NCBI GenBank assembly: GCA_963803155.1
Contig: CAWDMN010000022.1
Coordinates: forward strand, 1-64,000
From: CAWDMN01 sp963803155
GTDB lineage: Bacteria > Acidobacteriota > Terriglobia > Versatilivoradales > Versatilivoraceae
Direction of reading: 5' to 3'
Length of the DNA stretch: 64,000 nucleotides
The translations under genes were made by a program, and so were the position numbers. Below are positions 9,372 through 17,595 of this stretch, in pieces (the first letter of the stretch is position 1; each line of letters begins with the position of its first letter). A model generated the notes under the pieces. That model was not told the origin of the DNA, did no database searches, and saw only the letters and a list, made by a program, of their open reading frames with translations.

Positions 9372-9746
9372 TCATCGAATAATCCGTTTGAATTCCATTT
9401 TTTCCGGCCCAAAATTCAAGATGATTCCTAATCTAATGCCAGTAGCTTTTAGATAATTGATCACTTGGGCAATATGGGAATCATCTATTCCCTTAGCACT
9501 CTTCAGTTCCAAGAGGATTTTCTCTTCAATCAGAATGTCAGCAATGTAATCTCCAACAATCTGGTTGTCATAATGGACCTTGATCGGCTTTTGCTGTGCA
9601 CAGGGAATATGGTGTTTTTGCAATTCAATCATGAGAGCATTTTCATAAACTTTTTCTAGAAATCCAAATCCTAGTTCTTTCCAGACATATATCGCGGCAT
9701 TGACAATTTCATAACTCAATTCTTTGTATAAAAGCTCCTCGCCCAT
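9372..9746 (-). CDS. GxxExxY family protein (PDDEXK_3 nuclease-like fold)
   Basis: 124 residues. The naming motif is present at about residues 28-34 (GFLEKVY), and a PD-(D/E)XK-like core follows (GDYIADILIEEKILLELKSA, with Asp near 70 and E-x-K near 81). Family members are small, widespread in environmental bacteria and of unproven function; the fold suggests a nuclease. The ATG at 9746 has GGAGG 7 bases upstream. It sits between the HlyD adaptor and ATPase genes of an exporter operon with which it has no obvious link, and it is bracketed by inverted repeats (9335-9363 and 9808-9838), so it looks like an inserted cassette. Confidence 0.9.
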   Translation of the reverse strand: MGEELLYKELSYEIVNAAIYVWKELGFGFLEKVYENALMIELQKHHIPCAQQKPIKVHYDNQIVGDYIADILIEEKILLELKSAKGIDDSHIAQVINYLKATGIRLGIILNFGPEKMEFKRIIR

Positions 9747-9807
9747 TTTATTGCCTCCACTTTTTCCTCATTAAGGGAGAGCTCAAATTGTTCTTTATCC
9801 AGCAGCC

Positions 9808-9838
9808 TTTAGTGCCTTTCGTGCCATTTCGTGGCTAA
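9808..9838. repeat. Inverted repeat flanking the GxxExxY gene (copy 2)
   Basis: Begins TTTAGTGCCTTTCGTGCC and pairs with 9335-9363 in inverted orientation. The stop codon of the HlyD gene (9835-9837) lies inside this repeat, so insertion appears to have happened at the very 3' end of that gene. Confidence 0.65.
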
Positions 9839-11013
9839 TCCAAAAGAATCTCAGCATCCGCGGGCATGTTAGTTTTGAGTTCCTGGTTGGGATTTTCCAC
9901 ATCGATTTTGATCCGGTAAACCAGTTTCACTCGTTCTTCGTGAGTCTGAATTTGCTTGGGTGTAAACTCTGCTTCTGAAGCAATAAAGGAGACTTTCCCA
10001 TCATAAGCTTTTCCAGGGTACGAATCCGTCACGACTTTCACTTTTCCCCCCAATTTGACTTTGCCCAAATCCTGTTCATTGATATAGGCACGCAGCCAGG
10101 GACGGCTAAGCTCGCCTACCGTTACCACTGAAGTGCCGGCGGCTAGAACTTCTCCCGGTTCGGCGGACTTCACCAGAACCACTCCGTCAATCGGAGTTAC
10201 CGCCACCGAGTCTTGCAGTTGGGTATCAATGACGGCCAATTGTGCCTGGGCTTGGGCTATTTCCGCTTTGCTGCTGCGCAATTGCTGTTCCAGCCGTTTG
10301 TTCTCCAGATGTCCGGCTTCAGCCAATTTCAACCCCGCCTGGGCACGATTTACCTGGGCCCGAGTGGACTCGATTGTCTCCTTGCGCGGCCCTTCCACCA
10401 CTAAGGCCAACTGTTCTTCTGCCTGTTTCAGTTGGGCGCTAGTCGAGTCAAAACGGTTGCGGAAACCATCCAAATCCGAAGCGGAGATATCATCGTTTTT
10501 AAAAAGTTTTTGCGCCCGTTGCCAATCGGCTTCCGCTTTGGTCTTTTCAGCGCGAGCCCGATCCACGGCCGCCTTGGCATTTTCAATTTCCTGGGGCCGG
10601 GATCCGGCTAAAAGGTCTCGCAAATTGGCCTGCGCACTGTTGAGTTCGGCCTGGCGCTGCTCGATTTGGCCGGTCACATTGGCAGCCTGGTAGGCAATCG
10701 CGGTATGCAATTGTTCCAAACGGGAAGTTGCGGCGGCCAGGACGGCTTGGATTTGCTCCCGTTGGCGAAGCAACTGCTGCTGATCCAACCGTGCGATGGT
10801 GGTTCCTTTTTTGACAAAGGCGCCTTCATCCACCAGCCGCTCCACCATTTTCCCGGGAATCTTGAAGGAAATATTCACCTGGGTGAGTTCGATGTTTCCC
10901 GAGACATGGATGGAATGGGAAGAGCCATTCTTAACCCAGCGGAAAACCAGAAAAGCCATGGCAATCAAAACCGCCATAATAATTGGAATTGCGAGTTTGC
11001 GATTGGGTTTCAT
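9835..11013 (-). CDS. HlyD/YbhG-family periplasmic adaptor protein
   Basis: 392 residues. One N-terminal membrane helix (about 7-25), a lipoyl half-motif starting GNIELTQVNISFKIPGKMV, a long coiled-coil hairpin (about 80-265, rich in Q/A/E/R), the second lipoyl half (TPIDGVVLVKSAEPGEVLAAG) and a beta-barrel end. It links the inner-membrane ABC complex to the TolC protein encoded upstream. YbhG is the closest well-known relative in architecture and context. The stop codon is supplied by the inverted repeat of the inserted GxxExxY cassette, so the last few residues may differ from the ancestral protein. Confidence 0.9.
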   Translation of the reverse strand: MKPNRKLAIPIIMAVLIAMAFLVFRWVKNGSSHSIHVSGNIELTQVNISFKIPGKMVERLVDEGAFVKKGTTIARLDQQQLLRQREQIQAVLAAATSRLEQLHTAIAYQAANVTGQIEQRQAELNSAQANLRDLLAGSRPQEIENAKAAVDRARAEKTKAEADWQRAQKLFKNDDISASDLDGFRNRFDSTSAQLKQAEEQLALVVEGPRKETIESTRAQVNRAQAGLKLAEAGHLENKRLEQQLRSSKAEIAQAQAQLAVIDTQLQDSVAVTPIDGVVLVKSAEPGEVLAAGTSVVTVGELSRPWLRAYINEQDLGKVKLGGKVKVVTDSYPGKAYDGKVSFIASEAEFTPKQIQTHEERVKLVYRIKIDVENPNQELKTNMPADAEILLD

Positions 11014-11141
11014 GGTTCTTAAAACTCCTTGATATTAATCTTGATCAAAATATTCTTTCGCAAATAAGACAAAGAAGATGTCTTGTTGTTCTTGAGGACG
11101 GGCAGCCTGGATTGAATCCCCCTTGAATTTCGTCTCGGGGC

Positions 11142-12590
11142 TTATTGGATTTTGGATTTTGTATCTCCCAGGGCTTGAGCCCAGTCGATTTTTGCCGATT
11201 CATGCAGAAAAGCGGCGGCAATTTGGTTGTCGCGAGCTCGGGCCAAGCGCGTTTGGGCATCAGTGACTTCGATGCTGTTGGTCACGCCTGCTTCATAGCG
11301 TCGTTGGGCTTGCTCCATCTCAAATTCCGATAGCTTCAATCCCTCCTGCGCCACCTGAAATTGCTGGGCGGCCGAATGAAGCCGGTCCAAGGCCAGCCGA
11401 AGTTCCAATTCAATCTGCTGACGTAGATCGTTGGTTTTTACCTGTTCCTGGTGCCAGAGGGCAGCGGCCTCACCACGCCGGGCATCCCGGCGGGCCCCAT
11501 CGAAAATGGGCACGCGGACTGAAATCCCGTATGTCCGGGTGGGAATGAGATGGTCCATCCCATTGCCGATTGATCCATAATCTCCAAAACCGGACAGTGA
11601 CGGAAGGCGTTCCCATTTCACGGAACTGTGGGAGAGCCGGGCACTTTCTTCTCTTTTCAATTGGGCCTGGTAATCTGCCCGGGTGGACAATGCCATTGGC
11701 AGGGCCTGAGATAATTCCGCGGATTCACTTTTGACTGTGTCGGCGGGGAACGGATCCGTCAATTCAAGCTTCCCGGACAAGTCCATTCCGATGGCCCGCA
11801 TCAGCTGAAGACGGGCAGACTCTTGATCAATCCGGGCCACCAGGAGCCGCTGTTGTTCATTTGCCAGCTGCACTTGGGCTCGAGTGAGCTCAATCCCCGT
11901 GGCGGTGCCTGCCTCTTTGCGGTTTCGGGCCAGCTGAAAAAGGCTTTCAGCGAGGGTGACATTGGCTTGGCTTGCCTTGACCAGCTCTTGCTGACGTTGT
12001 GCCATCAAATAACTGCGGGCCACCAGGGCAATCACGGCCTCTTCCGTGTTTTTCTTTTCATTTTCCGTGGAAGCCACTATAGAACGGGCCGATTGATAGC
12101 GGCGAATGACACTGAGGTCCAATAAATTCATGCTGGCCGTGGCCCGGACGTCAACGCTGTTGAAGGGTCCCACCAGTTCAGGGAACGAAAAACCGGGGAT
12201 GGGGATTTTCAGGCTGATCCCCATGGCCGCCAAATTGCGAGTTTGGTTCATTGCTGAAAAAGATCCGTCGAGATTCGGCAATAATCCGCCTCGCGCCTGA
12301 GACGCCCGCGACTTGCTTTGCCGCAACAAATCTTCAGCCAATTGTAGACGCGCATTCCCATCCGGAGCCAAGGCAATTTCGATGGCGCGCTTCAGGCTAA
12401 GTGGGATAATCTCAGTGGATTTGCCGGACAGAGTGGTTTGCGTGGAAGCGGGGGTCGGATTCTGAGACCATGCCGGACGCGGATTCATCAGAACCATTCC
12501 GACGAGAAGAATGCCAACAAACAGCCATAAGCCTGAAGCAGACATGTTAATTCCGTTCCATCCTGATTCCCTATAAAATCTGTCTTTCAT
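11142..12590 (-). CDS. TolC-family outer-membrane efflux protein
   Basis: 482 residues with a signal sequence (hydrophobic stretch about residues 17-40, cleavage near AWSQ) and two OEP repeats, each with long helices and a short beta hairpin; LLPNLDGSF and RYEAGVTNSIEVTDAQTRLA are typical. It forms the outer-membrane duct for the exporter encoded downstream. The ATG at 12590 has GAGG 6 bases upstream; an alternative ATG at 12545 would give a shorter signal peptide. It shares the unusual segment around VGPF..VDVRA with the second TolC gene at 61090, so the two are paralogues. Confidence 0.9.
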   Translation of the reverse strand: MKDRFYRESGWNGINMSASGLWLFVGILLVGMVLMNPRPAWSQNPTPASTQTTLSGKSTEIIPLSLKRAIEIALAPDGNARLQLAEDLLRQSKSRASQARGGLLPNLDGSFSAMNQTRNLAAMGISLKIPIPGFSFPELVGPFNSVDVRATASMNLLDLSVIRRYQSARSIVASTENEKKNTEEAVIALVARSYLMAQRQQELVKASQANVTLAESLFQLARNRKEAGTATGIELTRAQVQLANEQQRLLVARIDQESARLQLMRAIGMDLSGKLELTDPFPADTVKSESAELSQALPMALSTRADYQAQLKREESARLSHSSVKWERLPSLSGFGDYGSIGNGMDHLIPTRTYGISVRVPIFDGARRDARRGEAAALWHQEQVKTNDLRQQIELELRLALDRLHSAAQQFQVAQEGLKLSEFEMEQAQRRYEAGVTNSIEVTDAQTRLARARDNQIAAAFLHESAKIDWAQALGDTKSKIQ

Positions 12591-12644
12591 GGATGACCTC
12601 GTTTTCGTCTATCGATGGGGACTGAATATGAAATTTGCCTGGAT

Positions 12645-13277
12645 TTAAACGGGATGAATCATTTGTTTCCAAACTTCCTGCAAAGGGTTCTTTTTCTTTA
12701 TTCGACGCCGTGCCTGGCTGGTTAAGACTCCTTCTAAAATCACTTTGACAATTCCCTCAAAAACTTGCCCATGGGTGAGAGGAAGATTGCTCATGGCCTC
12801 CGGATTAAGGATCTGCTGGATCGCCGCCAGGTAAATCAACATCACTAGGTGGGGATCGACATCCTCGCGAATGGTTTTTTCACGGATTCCCTCCTCAAAA
12901 AGGCGGGAAAAAGTGCTCCGGATGATCCGGGTCCGATGGGTGTCCACTTCCTTCCAGATGTGCGGGGCGAATTTCTTCATATCTTGGAGGAAAGGTTGTC
13001 CGGTTTGAGAAAGGAGACGTGCGATCAAGGCAAATATCTCCATGGATCGCGAGAGCGAATCCAGCTTGGGATCCCGGAGGATCGATTGCACCGCGCTTTC
13101 AACTTGATGGACTCTGCGGGCCAGAACTCGCCGGAGAATTTCCACCTTATGAGGGAAGTGCTTGTAGAGCGTCTTTTTGCTGATGCCCATTTCGGTCGCC
13201 AGATCGTCCATGCTGACATGGGCAAAGCCCATCCGAAAGAAATGTCGGGAGGCCGTTTCAAGAATTCGTTCTTTCAT
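12645..13277 (-). CDS. TetR-family repressor of the exporter operon
   Basis: 210 residues. The N-terminal helix-turn-helix (ILETASRHFFRMGFAHVSMDDLATEMGISKKTLYKHFPHK, about residues 4-43) is a canonical TetR DNA-binding domain; the remainder is a helical ligand-binding domain. It is the first gene of the operon, matching the CecR-YbhGFSR arrangement of enterobacteria. The start ATG has GAGG 5 bases before it. A symmetric site 27 bases upstream (13304-13320) is the likely operator, implying autorepression. The inducer is unknown. Confidence 0.88.
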   Translation of the reverse strand: MKERILETASRHFFRMGFAHVSMDDLATEMGISKKTLYKHFPHKVEILRRVLARRVHQVESAVQSILRDPKLDSLSRSMEIFALIARLLSQTGQPFLQDMKKFAPHIWKEVDTHRTRIIRSTFSRLFEEGIREKTIREDVDPHLVMLIYLAAIQQILNPEAMSNLPLTHGQVFEGIVKVILEGVLTSQARRRIKKKNPLQEVWKQMIHPV

Positions 13278-13303
13278 GGGTGCCTCGTAGCCAGGGTACT
13301 ATA

Positions 13304-13320
13304 GAAACTAATATCGTTTC
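13304..13320. promoter_or_regulatory. Putative TetR operator
   Basis: GAAAC, seven bases, GTTTC: an inverted repeat just upstream of the TetR gene, with a third GTTTC-like half (AGTTTCC) following. Position and symmetry suggest the repressor's own binding site. Confidence 0.45.
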
Positions 13321-13426
13321 CATAGTTTCCATTATATAAAGAAAAAAAGACTTGTCAAATTTTCTGAAGACGACGAGGTGCGGAGTGGACTCTTACTCGT
13401 GGCGATGGCTTCAAGCCACAAAACCT

Positions 13427-14791
13427 TTAGGCAGGAAAAGCGTATGTGTATTTCCTGGGAAGCTTGCAGAATTGTCCAGCTGGACCGTGGTCAGGAAAAG
13501 AGCCTGGCATAAAAAAAGATTCTGCCTCGGGTCCAATGGTTCTTCTGACGATCTCCAGAAAGGAAGCCGTCGTGGCTTGATGACCGCTGGCGAACCGGGA
13601 GTGGAGAGCCCTGAAAACTCGATCCATAGTCTCTTCCCCAAATTGGCGGAGAGCCTCCAATAAAATCAAAGCCGCTTTTTCATATCGGTTGACGTACCGG
13701 AAGGAGGATGTGCTTTCTGTTTTGACGATGGAGGGGGCGGCGGGATTTTCTCGGACATGCTGCTCGTATTCGCGGGCCAGCTGGTCCGCAAAGGATTTGC
13801 CGTATTTTGCTTCCGAAAGACGATAGGCGGAATATTCGGCCAATCCTTCGTTGATCCAATCGTCCGGCGTATTGCTGTCGGCCAGAATCCACTAGAAATG
13901 AGCCATTTCGTGACAGTTGTCTTGAAAGACTCTAGCTTCGCCATTTTCCTGCTGCAGCCGCTGCCGAGCGTACTTTTCGGAGACCACAAAGAGGGGCAGT
14001 CGCGAATAGCCCCAACCATCCCGCGGTGAGTACGCAAACCGCAAGACTCCTTTGACCCGCGGACGCCCATAGTATCGGGCAAGGGACTGTATCCCCCCGG
14101 CCAAACCGTCAATGTTGACGTTGATCTGCTTCGCTGGCAAATCACCATAGCACATCTCGACCAAAAGCCCATCGACTCGCGCCTTGATTTGATGCAGCTT
14201 GGGAGAAGCCAGCAGGACCATGTCGAATCCAGGCTGGTGCGATCGCCATTGAGTGAGACTATATCCATTTTTCTCCACTCGGTTTTTCAGCAATCCATTG
14301 CTGACGATTGGAAATCCCGACGGGAGGCTAACCTCCATATCAAAGGCACAATTGTGCATTCCCTGAAAAGCAGGATACCATGCCGAATACCAGGCCAGCT
14401 CGACCAGGTCCGCTGAAATCAGGTTGACGCCATTGACCACCCCGCCGATTGTACCAGCGTATTGGATGTGGAGCCGTTGAATGTTTTCCGCGACTACATC
14501 CATCGCTTTCCCCACGGAGTAATCCAACGGCGGAGCATCCTCCGCGGGATGGAAGGGGACGCTCTTCCCATTCGCCTCCACTCTCCGGATGACCATTTCC
14601 GGATGCAGATAAAAACGAAGGGCAGGGGGATGCTCAATCCACACTTCGGCTTCGAGTCTCTTCTCCGCGGGACTGATTTTTGTCTTTAGATAGTAATGAA
14701 AGCCTGATTTTTCCTCGGAATATCCAATGATTGCAACCAGAGGTGACAAATATGCGAATAACAGAACTAAAGTCAGAAAACATTTTTTCAT
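13427..14791 (-). pseudogene. Gluzincin-type metallopeptidase interrupted by an in-frame TAG
   Basis: Signal peptide from an ATG at 14791 (MKKCFLTLVLLFAYLSPL), then an M1-like beta-rich N-terminal domain, then the zinc motif CHEMAHF. Directly after it comes TAG (13892-13894), and the same frame continues without shift as WILADSNTPDDWINEGLAEYSAYR, where the NEG glutamate would be the third zinc ligand, and on to a TAA at 13427-13429. Relatives usually have tryptophan where the stop lies, so a single TGG-to-TAG change explains it. The two open parts are about 299 and 154 codons. Either the gene is dead or the amber codon is read through. An earlier ATG at 14830 is in frame, but AAGGAGGGG near 14803-14811 favours a start at 14791 or 14803. 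Confidence 0.75.
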
Positions 14792-14964
14792 AAAAATGAC
14801 CATCCCCTCCTTAATAAGCAGACGCCGCAATTTTGCCAGTCTTTCCCTTTAGACGTTTTTTTGGAAAATAGTCGGTTCCACGGCATGAAATAAACCATTG
14901 TGAACTCTGGCTTGCTTGAAAAAAGGAGAGCAATGAAGGGTCAGGAGAAAAAGTGTGCCCAAAA

Positions 14965-15087
14965 AGTGTAATTCAAAGTGTGGCAGGATAGAGAGTCCGC
15001 CTTGGCAGGAGCCTCACCCTCCCGGTTATTGCTGAGTTCAGCCGATCAACGCGACTTGGTTCGCCTTGTCGCATTTTGAATTGCACT
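14965..15087. repeat. Small inverted-repeat element (MITE-like), copy 1
   Basis: 123 bases bounded by 21-base inverted ends (14965-14985 and 15067-15087; consensus AGTGYAATTCAAARTGYGRCA, 17 of 21 identical). The interior carries GGCAGGAGCCTCACCCTCCCGG, which recurs inside copy 2 at 22604-22816. No coding capacity is seen. It fills much of the 400-base gap after the metallopeptidase gene. Confidence 0.6.
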
Positions 15088-15196
15088 CCATTTTTCCATC
15101 CTTCGGACTTGCCTGCAAAAAAATGGTATAATTAACATATTTAAAGATAGTTATTGCACCTTTGGGGGTGAAAATTCTCAATGGAGGTTGATGGAA

Positions 15197-15391
15197 ATGA
15201 AACAAAGCTTGCCTCAACCGCCCGTCCGACGGCGACGCAATGAGTATCTGAAGGGAACTCATTCTTCAGGAGGCCACGGTTCCATCCAACATGGGCACTG
15301 TCACACTCGCGGCGAACTGCCGGGACGGCTAGCCCGGAATTGGAAAGCAGACCAGTTTTCCACCAGTCCAGCCTCTTCAAGTCCTAATTGA
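15197..15391 (+). CDS. Possible small basic protein (unrecognised)
   Basis: A 64-codon frame from an ATG at 15197, with GGAGG 9 bases upstream and a consensus TATAAT at 15127-15132, ending just before a strong terminator (15418-15457). The product is rich in R, H, P and S (PPVRRRRNEY, GHGSIQHGHCH). No family is recognised. The layout promoter - ribosome site - frame - terminator is the only support; composition is not typical of a folded protein and it could instead be a small RNA gene. Confidence 0.3.
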   Translation: MKQSLPQPPVRRRRNEYLKGTHSSGGHGSIQHGHCHTRGELPGRLARNWKADQFSTSPASSSPN

Positions 15392-15417
15392 AGATTCGAT
15401 GCTGGCTGCGCAGGTAA

Positions 15418-15457
15418 TAAAAAAAGGGGACCCCGTTTTCGGGAGTCCCCTTTTTTG
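15418..15457. terminator. Bidirectional hairpin terminator
   Basis: AAAAAGGGGACCCCG, a short loop and CGGGAGTCCCCTTTTTT form a GC stem flanked by A and T runs. It serves the minus-strand fmdB-like gene and any plus-strand transcript from 15127. Confidence 0.75.
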
Positions 15458-15475
15458 TTCTCACAGAAAAGCAGG

Positions 15476-15808
15476 CTATTTGGAGGTGCTGGTCGAGGTT
15501 TGAGTTTTGCAGGTATCGGTTTTGCGGGTATCGGCTTTGGGAGAATCGGTCTTCGGAATATCGGATTTGGGAGTGTCGGCCGGTTTAGTTTCAGACTTCG
15601 ACTCTTTGGATGAAGTGCCGGACGCAGATTTCCGGGCATAATCCGTAATATACCAGCCGGAACCTTTCAGTTGAAAAGAGGTCTGCGAGATCAGCTTCGA
15701 GAGATGCCCTCGACATAGCTCGCACACTTCCAACGGATCGTCGGAAAATTTTTGAATCACTTCAAACTGATGACCACACTGGTTGCATCGATATTCATAA
15801 ATCGGCAT
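15476..15808 (-). CDS. FmdB-type zinc ribbon protein
   Basis: 110 residues. It starts [17 protein letters not shown] and contains two CxxC knuckles (CNQC and CELC) in the first 40 residues, the FmdB/CxxC_CxxC_SSSS regulatory domain, followed by [16 protein letters not shown], which is typical of the family. The last 45 residues are a low-complexity K/T/D/S repeat (variations of PK.D.PK.D). The role is unproven; the family name comes from a supposed formamidase regulator. The ATG at 15808 has GGAGGG 9 bases upstream; two earlier in-frame ATGs are less well placed. Confidence 0.9.
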   Translation of the reverse strand: MPIYEYRCNQCGHQFEVIQKFSDDPLEVCELCRGHLSKLISQTSFQLKGSGWYITDYARKSASGTSSKESKSETKPADTPKSDIPKTDSPKADTRKTDTCKTQTSTSTSK

Positions 15809-15968
15809 TCTTGTCATCCCTCCCCACCGAAATCCGGCCAAGCCCTAAATACACTGTTATTTTAACAAATACGACCGGCGAATTCAAGATAGACCTGACA
15901 GATAGCCCTGGCCGGAAGCTGCACTTGACGAACCTTGGGGGGAATCGCTAAAATTTATGAAGGTCTAA

Positions 15969-16520
15969 ATGGCTCGGATTATCGGCCGTGGGGTTTTTAA
16001 AATGGGACAACGAATTCGCTTTGGCGAGCCGGAAATCAAGGTTGTCAAAAAAGAACTGGCTCAAGCCGAGAAATTGTTGAGTTGCTATTACTGCATCCCG
16101 GCCTGGGAGTGGAACCGTTACCCTTACGAAATTCGGACGCAGGGGGATTTAAAGGAAGAGGAAGGATCCGCTGACGTTTTGGCATTGGTGGCCAAATATG
16201 GGTTGCCTCCTCCGCGTGATGCCGCAAAAAAGGATCCTCGCGAATTTTTTGGAATCTGCCTGCAGGACGAGAATATTATGAAGGCGGCTAGCCGGGATCC
16301 GGCCAATATCTCATTTGATGCGTTGATTCTTTATATTTTGACCCATGAACTAGTCCACGTCTTTCGTTTTGCCAACCAATTTGAAGATTATCTGATCCCA
16401 TCCCAGATGCGTGGTGCTGAAGAATCCCGCGTGCACAAAATCACCCGCCATATTTTGGAGAAACACCCTGATCGGACTATTCTCCCCGTTCTCAAACTCT
16501 ACGAAGATCCAATCCATTAG
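15969..16520 (+). CDS. Small zincin-like protein with HExxH motif
   Basis: 183 residues, not assigned to a named family by me. It has LTHELVHVFRF near residue 125, an HExxH zinc-peptidase motif on a hydrophobic helix (LILYILTHELVHV), followed by a conserved-looking EESRVHKITRHIL in which the glutamates could supply the third ligand. No signal peptide, so probably cytoplasmic. It is divergent from the FmdB-like gene with about 160 bases between. The start could also be the ATG 11 codons downstream. Confidence 0.7.
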   Translation: MARIIGRGVFKMGQRIRFGEPEIKVVKKELAQAEKLLSCYYCIPAWEWNRYPYEIRTQGDLKEEEGSADVLALVAKYGLPPPRDAAKKDPREFFGICLQDENIMKAASRDPANISFDALILYILTHELVHVFRFANQFEDYLIPSQMRGAEESRVHKITRHILEKHPDRTILPVLKLYEDPIH

Positions 16521-16600
16521 ATTTGTGCTCTGTGCCCAGGGTTCTTCAGACATGAACCGATTCGGTCGAAAAATGCGGCTCAATAGAAAATCTTGTAGAT

Positions 16601-16625
16601 GAGGCGGGATGCCCTCATCCCGCCT
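16601..16625. terminator. Hairpin between converging genes
   Basis: GGCGGGATG, CCCT, CATCCCGCC: a 9-base perfect stem located between the HExxH gene and the DUF6599 gene. The same hairpin sequence recurs at 21883-21907, so it is also a dispersed repeat. No clear T run follows. Confidence 0.45.
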
Positions 16626-16720
16626 GCGTTTGCCAAGCTCGCTCAGACGGCCTGAGGGCAGGTCGCCTCCATCATCCCATTTTTCCCCGGGCAGAAATGA
16701 GGGATGCCAGGAAATGGAAT

Positions 16721-17590
16721 CTAGATAAGGCCTGTGCGGATTTCGATTTGAAGATTTTTTCGGATACAACTCCCTTGCTTGCCTTCATAGTCTTTGAAAT
16801 AAAACTCAGTTTCGCCTTGCTTGGTGATAGAGATGGAACTGTCGAGATGTGACCGCAAAAATTGAAATGCGGCAGAAGCCTCTTTTTCATCAGAATACGA
16901 AGCGATGATTCGGGTGGTGACTTGCCCATGACTGTCATGGAATCGTCCAGCAACGGCGATGTTTTGCCCTTTTAACCGCAAGATGTCTCCCTCTCCCAGC
17001 GTGTAGATCGGCTCAAGGGAGAAAGGGCCTCGAATGATTCGGAGAGTATCCTTTATCAGACCCTCCTGCCCAAACCAATCGGGGATTTGCCAAGGCTTTG
17101 AATCAGGCAGATGGGAGGAAAGTTCCCGGGCCAGGATCAACATGGCTGTCCGTCCATGGTCTTTGCCTTCGAGATTGTCGAGCTGGAAATAATAACGATC
17201 CTGCACCCCAATTAGTTGGTAAAGGCTGATGGTTTGCCGTTCGTGAAAAGATTCGTCCGGAGTTTCTTTTCCGCACTTCATCAAGTAGATGCCCATGGCT
17301 GCCGCTTTATCTTTCATTCGGTACAGCTCAATGGCAATCTCCTCCTCTCCATTCCGATAGTGCTGAACGGTAAGTTCCTCGAATCCGAATTCCAGAAAGA
17401 GTTCAGAGCCGCCGTTAATTCGCCCATATAGGTTGCTCCCGCGGAAGAGCAGGGGAGATTCCCGGTGGACCCAACCCGGCAGAGCACTACTGCCAGGTAG
17501 CAGACCTAAATCGCTTCCAGGCTGATCGGCCCCCAAAGAAGGCAACGGCAAAAATGATAAAAGGAAAATCAAAATTCCGCTGAGTCGCAT
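16721..17590 (-). CDS. DUF6599 family secreted protein
   Basis: 289 residues with a signal peptide (MRLSGILIFLLSFLPLPSLGA). It matches the pattern of DUF6599 proteins as I know them: LFRGSNLYGRINGGSELFLEFGFEELTVQHY near residue 50-80, the Y-x-M-K-D-K-A-A-A-x-G-I-Y segment near 90, and a second similar half. The function is unknown; it is predicted to be exported. It begins 5 bases after the stop of the DUF362 gene, so the two are co-transcribed. Confidence 0.75.
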   Translation of the reverse strand: MRLSGILIFLLSFLPLPSLGADQPGSDLGLLPGSSALPGWVHRESPLLFRGSNLYGRINGGSELFLEFGFEELTVQHYRNGEEEIAIELYRMKDKAAAMGIYLMKCGKETPDESFHERQTISLYQLIGVQDRYYFQLDNLEGKDHGRTAMLILARELSSHLPDSKPWQIPDWFGQEGLIKDTLRIIRGPFSLEPIYTLGEGDILRLKGQNIAVAGRFHDSHGQVTTRIIASYSDEKEASAAFQFLRSHLDSSISITKQGETEFYFKDYEGKQGSCIRKNLQIEIRTGLI

Positions 17591-17595
17591 TTTCT

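Noticed and set aside
14965..15087. Attachment site of an integrated element
   Set aside because: No integrase or tRNA is present and the ends are inverted, not direct, repeats.
15476..15808. Formamidase regulator role implied by the name FmdB
   Set aside because: No amidase or formamidase gene is nearby; only the zinc ribbon domain can be supported.
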